A stretch of DNA of 33,439 nt from CAYVTZ01 sp964454685 (GTDB lineage Bacteria > Bacillota > Clostridia > Christensenellales > Christensenellaceae). The position numbers and the translations under genes were made by a program. The stretch lies in NCBI GenBank assembly GCA_964454685.1, contig CAYVTZ010000034.1:1-33439 (forward strand), written 5' to 3'. The notes beneath the pieces were generated by a model that was given only the letters and a program-made list of their open reading frames with translations, did not search any database and was not told where the DNA came from. Position 1 is the first letter of the stretch; every line of letters begins with the position of its first letter. This document shows, one piece after another, positions 17,452-23,966 of the stretch.

Positions 17452-18569
17452 GGCTGCACCTCGCTTTCTTGCAATGCGGACTGCAACCATTCCTCTTGCG
17501 CGGGAGAGAGGGAGTGATCGGTCATACGCTCAAAAAAATCGCTGAAAAGCTCTTGCGGCGATTGCTGTGCAAGGGCGCATGCGTCTACCTCGTCGGGCAT
17601 GTGTGTCGCGCTGCGCTCGTATCGAAGCTGCATGAGATTGGGATAAACGCGCCGCAGACGCTCGAACGCATCCGGCACTTCGGCTTGGTCGCTGAGGCGG
17701 ATTTGCAGATAATCCTGCGTGGGGTCTGCTTGCAGCAGGGCATCAAACGAGCCTGTGAGAATGCGCAGATCGTGCAGGGGGGAGAGGGGTAGTATTTCTG
17801 TTTGCACATTGCCCTTTTCTGTGAGTGTGACGAGCGTGACACCCTTGTGCTGATTGCACTCCGAGAAGGAATATTTGAGCGGGGAGCCGCCATAGCGCAC
17901 ACGGCTGCCCATGCTTTGCGGAGCATGCAGATGCCCCAGCGCGACATAATCGAAATCGTGAAACAATGCGCTTTGCACTGCGTCCACACCACCAAGCGAC
18001 ATGGTTTCGGAATCACTGGTGAGGGGCTGTGTTTCGCCCGCCACCACAAACTGATGTGCCAGCAGAAGATTGCGCGCGGTGATGTCCGGCGGGTGCGCTT
18101 GCAGCAGCGCACGAATGGCGGCACTGATGCCGTCCTCCGGCACATCCAAATAACGCCGGATTTGCGATGAACGAACAAAGGGAAGCATGTGCACGTGAAC
18201 AATTCCATATTCATCATGAAATGTGACGTGGGGCAGTGTGCCGTCGAACACCGAGACGATGTGGATATTCTGCTGCGCAAGCAGACGGCTGCCGAAGCCG
18301 AGGCGTTCGGGGGAATCGTGATTGCCGCTGATGAGCAACACAGGCAATGAGAGCGCCGCAAGCTGCGTTAAAAAGTCGTCAAACAGGGTGACGGCTTCCG
18401 TCTGCGGGATGGATTTATCGTAGACATCTCCACAAATCAGCACGGCATGAGGGCGGTGCTGACGGGCGAGCGCGATGATGCACGAGAGGATGTGCGCTTG
18501 GTCTTCCAGCATGGAAAAGCCACAGACGCGCTTGCCGATGTGCAGATCGCTTAGATGAAACAGCCGCAT
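17448..18569 (-). CDS. sbcD: Exonuclease SbcD (Mre11-like nuclease subunit)
   Basis: A metallophosphoesterase nuclease of 373 residues. It begins MRLFHLSDLHIGKRV (metal ligands Asp8 and His10), then GDVYDKSIP, GNHDSPERLG and GHLHAPQSMG, the ordered Mre11/SbcD metal motifs. KYSFSECNQHKGV is typical of SbcD. ATG at 18569 has AAAGGAG five to six bases upstream; the longer frame to 18683 would run through the promoter region. It is transcribed with sbcC and divergently from mtlD. Confidence 0.96.
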   Translation of the reverse strand: MRLFHLSDLHIGKRVCGFSMLEDQAHILSCIIALARQHRPHAVLICGDVYDKSIPQTEAVTLFDDFLTQLAALSLPVLLISGNHDSPERLGFGSRLLAQQNIHIVSVFDGTLPHVTFHDEYGIVHVHMLPFVRSSQIRRYLDVPEDGISAAIRALLQAHPPDITARNLLLAHQFVVAGETQPLTSDSETMSLGGVDAVQSALFHDFDYVALGHLHAPQSMGSRVRYGGSPLKYSFSECNQHKGVTLVTLTEKGNVQTEILPLSPLHDLRILTGSFDALLQADPTQDYLQIRLSDQAEVPDAFERLRRVYPNLMQLRYERSATHMPDEVDACALAQQSPQELFSDFFERMTDHSLSPAQEEWLQSALQESEVQP

Positions 18570-18630
18570 AGATACTCCTTTAAACTGCGCAATGAGAGCA
18601 AATACGCGCGGGTGATATCCAAAATGAGGA

Positions 18631-18659
18631 TGCACGAAAATGCTCAAGTGTGATATACT
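18631..18659 (+). promoter_or_regulatory. Promoter for mtlD
   Basis: Extended -10 TGATATACT (18651-18659). The -35 position at 18631-18636 (TGCACG) is poor. The leader is about 36 bases to ATG 18702. Confidence 0.5.
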
Positions 18660-18669
18660 ATCGTTATAC

Positions 18670-18697
18670 ATTATATATACCACAGAAAGTGAGTAAA
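18670..18697 (-). promoter_or_regulatory. Promoter for sbcDC
   Basis: On the minus strand, TTTACT (18697-18692), 16 bases, then TATAAT (18675-18670). The -35 lies just before the mtlD start codon and the two divergent promoters face away from each other with their -10 elements 10 bases apart, so they may compete. Confidence 0.6.
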
Positions 18698-18701
18698 AAC
18701 A

Positions 18702-19850
18702 ATGAAACAGGCAGTCGTTTATGGTGCGGGTAATATCGGGCGGGGGTTTTTGGGTCAGACTTTTGCAAAATCGGGATACGAGGTTTGCTTCATTGATGTG
18801 GATCAGCAGATCGTAGCATTATTGAATGAGAAAGGCGCTTACACGGTGCGCGAGGAGGACAACGACGGGTGCCGCGACGATGTAGTGCGCGGCGTGAGCG
18901 CAGTGGATGGCAGAGACGCGCAAGCGGCAGCGCAGAAGATTGCACAGGCGGACATCATGTCTACCTCGGTGGGCGTGAACATTATGCCGCGCATCGCTCC
19001 TGTGATTGCGCAGGCGGTGGGGCTGCGGATGCGTGAGAAGAATCAGCCGCTGAACATCATATTGGCGGAAAACCAGCTGGACGCGGACAAACTGATGCGC
19101 GGCTGGATTTACGAGCATTTGGACGAAACACAGCGCGCGTGGGCGGACGAGAATTTGGGCTTGGTGGAGGCATCCATCGGGCGCATGGTGCCGCGTGTGA
19201 CGCAGGAGCAGAGGGAAGTCGATCCGCTGATGATCTTTGTGGAGCCATACTGCGAGCTGCCGTTGGACAGTGAGGGATTTAAGGGAGAGATCCCCAAGCT
19301 GGCGGACACCGTGCCGTTTACGCCCTTTGGATTTTACATTAAGAGAAAGCTGTTCATTCATAATATGGGACACGCGATTTTGGCGTATTTTGGGTATGAA
19401 AAGGGATATGCATACATTTGGCAGGCGGCGGGCGACGCGGAGTTGATGGCGCTTGCGCAGGAGGCGATGACCAATGTGGCGACGGCGCTTTCCAAAGAAT
19501 ACGGCATTGCCATGGAGACGGTGATGCAAAACGTGTATGACCTGCGGCGGCGTTTTGGCAATCGCGCGGTGCCTGATCCGGTGGTGCGTGTGGGCGCGGA
19601 TCCCATCCGCAAGCTGCGCAAGGATGATCGTCTGGTGGGTGCGGCGCTGTACTGCCTTGAGAACGGATGTCCGGCGGACGGTATTGTGGCAGGCATCTGC
19701 AAGGCGCTGAAATTTGATCCGGCAGAGGACGCAGCGGCGCAGACCTTACAACAGGATTTAAAAACGCTGGGGCTGGACGCGGTGATGGAAAAATATATGG
19801 GTCTTGCACCGGACAGCGCGCTGGCAGGGCTGGTTCGGGCGGGGGTTTAG
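18702..19850 (+). CDS. mtlD: Mannitol-1-phosphate 5-dehydrogenase
   Basis: A 382-residue NAD-dependent polyol dehydrogenase that interconverts mannitol-1-phosphate and fructose-6-phosphate. The N-terminal Rossmann motif GAGNIGRGFLGQ is exactly MtlD-like. Also visible are AENQLDADKLMR, SIGRMVPRV, the KRKLFIHNMGHAILAY active-site stretch and the VADPVVRVGADPIRKL-type VPDPVVRVGADPIRKL. No mannitol PTS, regulator or other polyol gene is adjacent, so it may make mannitol as a compatible solute or redox sink, or serve a transporter encoded elsewhere. Another sugar-phosphate reductase specificity is possible. Confidence 0.88.
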   Translation: MKQAVVYGAGNIGRGFLGQTFAKSGYEVCFIDVDQQIVALLNEKGAYTVREEDNDGCRDDVVRGVSAVDGRDAQAAAQKIAQADIMSTSVGVNIMPRIAPVIAQAVGLRMREKNQPLNIILAENQLDADKLMRGWIYEHLDETQRAWADENLGLVEASIGRMVPRVTQEQREVDPLMIFVEPYCELPLDSEGFKGEIPKLADTVPFTPFGFYIKRKLFIHNMGHAILAYFGYEKGYAYIWQAAGDAELMALAQEAMTNVATALSKEYGIAMETVMQNVYDLRRRFGNRAVPDPVVRVGADPIRKLRKDDRLVGAALYCLENGCPADGIVAGICKALKFDPAEDAAAQTLQQDLKTLGLDAVMEKYMGLAPDSALAGLVRAGV

Positions 19851-20161
19851 AGAATATTCTTTTCCTTTTCGAAAAAAAGAATCAAAAGAAAAATCCATTT
19901 AAGAAGATGGTCGGTGAGCGAAGGGTTCCGGATAACCGGAAGCGTAATGCGCTCCCCTTTGGGCAGGGGAGATAGGAGCGCCGGAGGACAAATTGAAAAT
20001 GGAGCACGATGACGCGCACAGTTGTGAAACAGGCAACCGCAAGGGTCGCCCCTACGGGAGATCATGAAGAGCGTAGGGGATGCGGAATAAAAGAGCGTGC
20101 CGAGGCGCAGGAAGAATGGATGGGGAGTCGGTCAGCATCTGCGAATCGATAAGCAAGGCAC
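19851..20161. repeat. Gene-free hairpin-rich stretch
   Basis: No gene is supported here. It holds ATTCTTTT/AAAAGAAT arms just after mtlD, TTCCGG-ATAA-CCGGAA (19926-19941), CTCCCCT/AGGGGAG (19952-19971) and CCCCTACG/CGTAGGGG (20049-20079). The stretch CCGCAAGGGTCGCCCCTACG resembles boilerplate intergenic repeats that I associate with gut Clostridia. A CCTACGGGG-like core recurs in the repeats at the end of the window. It may also terminate mtlD. Confidence 0.5.
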
Positions 20162-20179
20162 ATGAAGGGGGGTCTGAAC

Positions 20180-20839
20180 ATGGTGATGATGGTGGTTTGC
20201 TCCGTGCTGATGATGGTGTTCATGGGGCTGCTGGTGCGCAGCGAATATACCGTACCCCGGCGCTATCTGTGGAAAACGCTGGCAAGCGCGATGTTTGTTT
20301 TGATGGGTATATTCGTGTTTGTACAGAGCGGGACGATGGCGGCGTTGTGGATCATGATTGCGTTTCTGTTTGCGATGGGAGGCGACGTTTCGCTTGCCGT
20401 GCACGACACGCGTGGGAATAAACCAACCTTTGCCCTTGGAATCGCGTTCTTTGCGTGTACGCAGTGCCTTTATGCGGCTGCGCTTTGCGGGCTTTACGGA
20501 TTTTCAATCTGGGCGGCGGTGATTGCGCTGGTGGTGGCGGCGATTTCTGTGGCGGGTATCTTTGTATTTAAAATGGATGTGAAACCATTTTTTTTGCTGA
20601 TTGTGGCATATTCGTTGGTTTTATGCTTTGCATTCGGGTGTGCTGTGATGAGCCTGATTCAGTCGTTTTCGACGCAGACGGTTTTGTTTGCGGCGGGTAT
20701 GACCTTGTTTTTGCTTTCGGACATCAATCTGTTGTTTAAATATTTCAAGAAGGACGCGAAGCGCTGTACGATGGGTGTGGTGCAGGCGACGTATTTTGCT
20801 GCGCAAATGCTGATTGCATGGGGCGCATTTTTGCTGTAA
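20180..20839 (+). CDS. YhhN/TMEM86-family membrane protein, possible lysoplasmalogenase
   Basis: A 219-residue integral membrane protein of about eight helices. The two acidic motifs of the YhhN family are visible: FAMGGDVSLA (about residue 75) and LLSDINLLFKYF (about 182). In mammals TMEM86B cleaves the vinyl ether of lysoplasmalogens, and bacterial YhhN proteins are assigned the same activity. Many Clostridia make plasmalogens, so a lipid-remodelling role is reasonable but unproven. I prefer ATG at 20180 because AAGGGGGG lies just upstream; the ATG at 20162 would place that sequence inside the gene. Confidence 0.8.
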   Translation: MVMMVVCSVLMMVFMGLLVRSEYTVPRRYLWKTLASAMFVLMGIFVFVQSGTMAALWIMIAFLFAMGGDVSLAVHDTRGNKPTFALGIAFFACTQCLYAAALCGLYGFSIWAAVIALVVAAISVAGIFVFKMDVKPFFLLIVAYSLVLCFAFGCAVMSLIQSFSTQTVLFAAGMTLFLLSDINLLFKYFKKDAKRCTMGVVQATYFAAQMLIAWGAFLL

Positions 20840-20856
20840 ACTCTACGCTGCGTTGG

Positions 20857-20885
20857 TTGGAATGCCGGATTGTCTGCGGTATAAT
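20857..20885 (+). promoter_or_regulatory. Promoter of the XRE-desulfoferrodoxin gene
   Basis: TTGGAA (20857-20862), 17 bases, TATAAT (20880-20885). The predicted start of transcription is close to the GGAGG at 20893, so the leader is very short. Confidence 0.65.
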
Positions 20886-20905
20886 CGTGTTTGGAGGTAG
20901 CGGAT

Positions 20906-21490
20906 ATGGACTGTGCAAAGATTGGCGCGCTGATCTGTCGGCTGCGCAAAGAACGAAACATGACGCAAAAGCAGTTGGCGGACGCGATGCACCTTTCCGA
21001 TCGAACCATTTCCAAATGGGAGCGCGGGATGGGTTGCCCGGATGTATCGCTGCTTACACCGCTGTCGGAGATTCTGAATGTGAATCTTGGCGCACTGCTG
21101 CAAGGCGACATGCAAGGCAACGATTTTGTAGGAGGCAATATGAAACAGGCAAAATACTACGTATGCCCGTCGTGTGCAAACCTGGTGGTGGCGACGGGTG
21201 AACCAAGCCTTTCCTGCTGCGGACGCGGGCTGGACGCCCTTGTGCCGCGCAAGGCGGAGGAGGCGGAAAAGCTGTGTGTGGAGGATGTGGAGAACGAGTG
21301 GTACATTACATCCGACCATCCCATGACCAAAGAGAACTATATCTCTTTTGTGGTGTATGCGACGGGAGACAAGCTGCAAATTTACAAGCAGTACCCGGAA
21401 TGGGATTTGCAAACGCGCATTTTCAAGCGGGAGCATGGCAAATTGATTTGGTATTCGACCGACAAGGGGCTGCTTTATCAGTTAATTTGA
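20906..21490 (+). CDS. XRE-family regulator fused to a degenerate desulfoferrodoxin-like domain
   Basis: A 194-residue fusion. Residues 1-65 are a Cro/C1-type helix-turn-helix (ALICRLRKERNMTQKQLAD, LSDRTISKWERGMGCPD). Residues about 88-118 look like a desulforedoxin module, CPSC then CC, keeping all four metal-binding Cys. The last 70 residues follow a superoxide reductase-like pattern: SDHPMTKENYISFVV resembles HPMxxxHYI and WYSTDKGLL resembles YCNxHGLW, but the second His, the Cys and the last His appear as Asn, Ser and Lys. A rubredoxin-like Fe or Zn site is therefore likely while superoxide reduction is unlikely. It may sense metal or redox state. ATG at 20906 with GGAGG 8 bases upstream; the TTG at 20891 overlaps the ribosome site. 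Confidence 0.82.
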   Translation: MDCAKIGALICRLRKERNMTQKQLADAMHLSDRTISKWERGMGCPDVSLLTPLSEILNVNLGALLQGDMQGNDFVGGNMKQAKYYVCPSCANLVVATGEPSLSCCGRGLDALVPRKAEEAEKLCVEDVENEWYITSDHPMTKENYISFVVYATGDKLQIYKQYPEWDLQTRIFKREHGKLIWYSTDKGLLYQLI

Positions 21491-21553
21491 CCACGCAACA
21501 GGCATTTTGAGGGCAAAAAATTTTTTTGCGAGCATGAATGCAAATAAATAGCT

Positions 21554-21600
21554 ATGCAAGGCTCTTTTGTGCGTACGCATGAGGAGTCTTTTGCATTTTC
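21554..21600 (+). terminator. Imperfect long hairpin, possible terminator
   Basis: ATGCAA (21554-21559) pairs with TTGCAT (21591-21596), GGCTC with GAGTC inside it, and the tip is the 10-base palindrome TGCGTACGCA. A short T-rich run follows. It probably ends the XRE gene, but an RNA element in the hydrolase leader is possible. Confidence 0.45.
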
Positions 21601-21602
21601 TA

Positions 21603-21641
21603 TGTTAAGAAAACCGTAAGTAATTGTTAAGAATTTGTTAC
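21603..21641 (+). promoter_or_regulatory. WalR-type boxes before the wall hydrolase
   Basis: TGTTAA-GAATT-TGTTAC (21625-21641) matches the WalR/YycF consensus TGTWAH-N5-TGTWAH exactly. A second, half-degenerate copy, TGTTAA-GAAAA-CCGTAA (21603-21619), lies 22 bases upstream, two helical turns away. WalR controls wall hydrolases in Bacillota. The promoter core downstream (A/T-rich, 21645-21675) is not clearly resolved. The rest of 21491-21785 holds no gene. Confidence 0.6.
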
Positions 21642-21785
21642 AGAATCAAGTATTTTATGAAAAATAATGTTACCTTAGAAAAACAAATCTCTTCAATCAG
21701 GCGATAACAAAGGAAAAATGCGCGAACGCGATTTTTTTGGCGGCGGGCCTGCGGAGGGAAAATGGGAACCGGAAGGGAGTAACGA

Positions 21786-23321
21786 ATGAGAGTTTTCTCA
21801 AAATTACTTGATCTGAAAAAACAGTTGTTGGAAAAATTACAAAAAAGAGGTGCGCGTGGTGTGGTTGCACGCTACCAGGCACCGCGTGCATACAAAAAAT
21901 CCGGACGTATGAGCCAGCAGAAATGGATGAGAGTGGTCTCGATTTCCTGTGCGGCGGCCTTGTCCGTGGTGGTGGTGACAACCGCAGTGGGGGCGCAGAG
22001 CAACTCGATTGCAGGTGAAACGCCGACCATATCCGGTGAACCGACACAGAAAAATACGTTGAACATCGTACCCGCAGCGCCGGAGGCCGTGATCAATGAG
22101 CAGACCGGAGAACAGACCGTGAGTGGCGTGGTGACGCTGAACGGGTCGGCTCCGCAAACGCAGGACGAGCAAGTTGCTGTCCCGCAGACAGAAAATGCGC
22201 CGCAGCCGGAGCAATCCGCATCGGAGCAGCCGCAAACACCGGAGCAGCCGCAAACACCGGAGCAGCCGCAGCAAAGCGCGCCGCAGCCGAGCGCATCGCC
22301 CAGCCCGTCAAATGCGGTAGAGGACGGAACGCGCACACAGATGCAGGCGACACCCTCCCCGACGCCTGCGCCGCCGCAGTATACAAAGCTGGAGCCGGAG
22401 ACAACCTCGGAAGAAGTGAAAAAACTGCAAGTGCGGCTGATGGAGCTTAACTATATGGAGAACGACGAACCGACCGGATTTTATGGTCCCGCGACCACGG
22501 AGGCGGTTGGATTCTTCCAGAGACAGCACGGCATCACACGTGATGGCGTGGCGGGAGAAGAGACGCAGAAATTGCTGTTTGCAACGGACGCGAAACCGTA
22601 TACGCTCAAATTGGAAGCAGACGGGCTGGATGTGGAGCATATTCAGTCACGCTTAAAGGATCTGGGATATCCGGTGGAAGCAACAGGCTTTTTTGGATCG
22701 GATACGGAATCTGCGGTGAAATATTTTCAGCGTATGAACGGATTGACGGATGATGGCGCGATCGGAGAATACACCAGAGAGATCTTGTTTGCGGAGAACG
22801 CAGAGCCTGCATTGCCGGTAGAAAGCAGCAAGCCGAGCGAGAGCAACGGCGAATCCGGCAACAAGAACAGTGATAAGAATAAAGAGGAAAAGCCGAAAGA
22901 GGAGAAGCCCAAGGAAGAGAAGCCGAGTGCACCGGTACCGGACATCTCCAACCCCGGCAGCGCCGAAGCGGCGATCTCGTTTGGGATGTCGCAGATCGGG
23001 AAATCCTACGTGCGCGGCGGTAAAGGTCCGGATGTGTTTGACTGCTCAGGGTTTGTATACTACGCTTTGAACCAGTCGGGATACTCCATTGGATATATGA
23101 CGTCAAGCGGCTGGCGCGGCGCGGGATATCCCACCGTGGGCAGCATGAGCGAGCTGCAACGCGGCGACATCGTTGTCTTTAAGGGACACGTGGGCATCTA
23201 TCTCGGCGACGGAAATATGCTGGATTCGCGTCCGAGCGCGGGAGGCGTCGTGGTGACGGAGAACATCTTTAATTCGGATTACTGGACGAGAAACTTTATT
23301 TCGGGAAAACGGATTTTCTAA
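21786..23321 (+). CDS. NlpC/P60 peptidoglycan hydrolase with two PG-binding domains
   Basis: A 511-residue exported wall endopeptidase. A basic cytosolic start of about 48 residues precedes a membrane or signal segment (about 49-70). Then comes a Gln/Pro/Ser linker with tandem EQPQTP units (about 145-180). Two PG_binding_1 domains follow (about 200-268 and 275-340; GFYGPATTEAVGFFQ and GFFGSDTESAVKYFQ). A Lys/Glu/Pro linker with PKEEKPKEEKP leads to the NlpC/P60 domain (about 390-511), with the catalytic Cys in FDCSGFV and His in GHVGIYLG. The third polar residue is not obvious in the LDSRPSAGG region. It would cut stem-peptide bonds during growth. AAGGGAG precedes ATG 21786; WalR-type boxes lie upstream and a terminator follows. 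Confidence 0.92.
   Translation: MRVFSKLLDLKKQLLEKLQKRGARGVVARYQAPRAYKKSGRMSQQKWMRVVSISCAAALSVVVVTTAVGAQSNSIAGETPTISGEPTQKNTLNIVPAAPEAVINEQTGEQTVSGVVTLNGSAPQTQDEQVAVPQTENAPQPEQSASEQPQTPEQPQTPEQPQQSAPQPSASPSPSNAVEDGTRTQMQATPSPTPAPPQYTKLEPETTSEEVKKLQVRLMELNYMENDEPTGFYGPATTEAVGFFQRQHGITRDGVAGEETQKLLFATDAKPYTLKLEADGLDVEHIQSRLKDLGYPVEATGFFGSDTESAVKYFQRMNGLTDDGAIGEYTREILFAENAEPALPVESSKPSESNGESGNKNSDKNKEEKPKEEKPKEEKPSAPVPDISNPGSAEAAISFGMSQIGKSYVRGGKGPDVFDCSGFVYYALNQSGYSIGYMTSSGWRGAGYPTVGSMSELQRGDIVVFKGHVGIYLGDGNMLDSRPSAGGVVVTENIFNSDYWTRNFISGKRIF
22222..22269 (+). repeat. 18-base coding tandem repeat
   Basis: The unit CGGAGCAGCCGCAAACAC occurs exactly twice (22222-22239 and 22240-22257) with a third partial copy. 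It encodes EQPQTP in the hydrolase linker, so linker length may vary by replication slippage without frameshift. Confidence 0.85.
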
Positions 23322-23333
23322 GAAACAAAATAC

Positions 23334-23379
23334 AAAGGCGGTTGCGTTCCAATTCATCACAGGGGCACCCGCCTTTTTT
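23334..23379 (+). terminator. Terminator after the wall hydrolase
   Basis: AAAGGCGG (23334-23341) pairs with CCGCCTTT (from 23369) and runs into T6. The loop is long (about 27 bases). Confidence 0.75.
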
Positions 23380-23396
23380 GATGCGGAAAGAAAGCA

Positions 23397-23810
23397 TTAC
23401 AGATCAAAAGAATCTGTTTTGAGATCGCAATACCAACGTCCTTTGGTTGCCGTGAATTTCAGCACGCAGTAGTCGGGGTCGGTTACGCCTTGCTTATAGT
23501 ACATGGTATCTCCGGTGCGCCAGATTTCCTGCTTGGTGGCGGCATCTTCCATGACTTCCATGTGGCCGGTCAGCATCACGCCTTCGTAGCGCAGACCCTT
23601 GTGGAAAAAGTAAATGCTTGCCTTTTCGTTTGCGCGGTACTGCGCCACGCGCTGCGAGGAGGTGTTGGTGGTAAAGTAAAAGCAATTTCCGTCGATCTTG
23701 CGTGGCATGAGCATTGCCTTGAGATTGGGGAAGCCGTCTTGATCCACCGAAGCGATGAACGCTACTTTTTGTTTTTGAATGAAATCGAAGATTTTCTGCG
23801 TTGTTTGCAT
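23397..23810 (-). CDS. Pyridoxamine 5'-phosphate oxidase-fold flavoprotein
   Basis: A 137-residue split-barrel protein of the general-stress/PNPOx-like type. KVAFIASVDQDGFPNLKAML is the typical first strand pair, followed by NCFYFTTNTSSQRVAQYRAN, YFFHKGLRYEGVMLTGHMEV and a C-terminal VLKFTATKGRWY. Such small proteins bind FMN or F420-like cofactors or haem and are usually of unknown substrate; true PNPOx enzymes are longer, so vitamin B6 synthesis is unlikely. ATG at 23810 has AAGGAG 7 bases upstream; the longer frame to 23870 runs through the operator-like leader. Two palindromes lie in its leader. Confidence 0.85.
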   Translation of the reverse strand: MQTTQKIFDFIQKQKVAFIASVDQDGFPNLKAMLMPRKIDGNCFYFTTNTSSQRVAQYRANEKASIYFFHKGLRYEGVMLTGHMEVMEDAATKQEIWRTGDTMYYKQGVTDPDYCVLKFTATKGRWYCDLKTDSFDL

Positions 23811-23825
23811 ATTGTTACTCCTTGA

Positions 23826-23856
23826 TCGACCCATGTGGTCGAACATAAAATTATGT
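23826..23856. promoter_or_regulatory. Two adjacent palindromes in the flavoprotein leader
   Basis: TCGACC-n5-GGTCGA (23826-23842) abuts ACATAA-AA-TTATGT (23843-23856). Both lie between the predicted promoter and the ATG at 23810, a good place for a repressor. I cannot assign the binding family. Confidence 0.5.
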
Positions 23857-23872
23857 GGCAGTAAAACCATTC

Positions 23873-23901
23873 TAACTAAGGATTTACAGGGGCGTTGTCA
23901 A
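23873..23901 (-). promoter_or_regulatory. Promoter of the PNPOx-fold gene
   Basis: On the minus strand, TTGACA (23901-23896), 17 bases, then TAGTTA (23878-23873). Confidence 0.55.
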
Positions 23902-23911
23902 GGAATTGGAA

Positions 23912-23942
23912 ATCCCCGCTTTTGCAATGTAAAAGCGGGGAT
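23912..23942 (-). terminator. Hairpin terminating the OYE-family reductase gene
   Basis: ATCCCCGCTTTT (23912-23923) and AAAAGCGGGGAT (23931-23942) are perfect 12-base arms with a 7-base loop, 25 bases after the reductase stop. Only a weak T-run follows. Confidence 0.6.
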
Positions 23943-23966
23943 CATGCAGCAACTGTGATTTGCGGA

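Noticed and set aside
21491..21785. Cyclic di-AMP (ydaO-type) riboswitch before the wall hydrolase
   Set aside because: The conserved ydaO core segments are not present; the hairpin there is better read as a terminator-like element.
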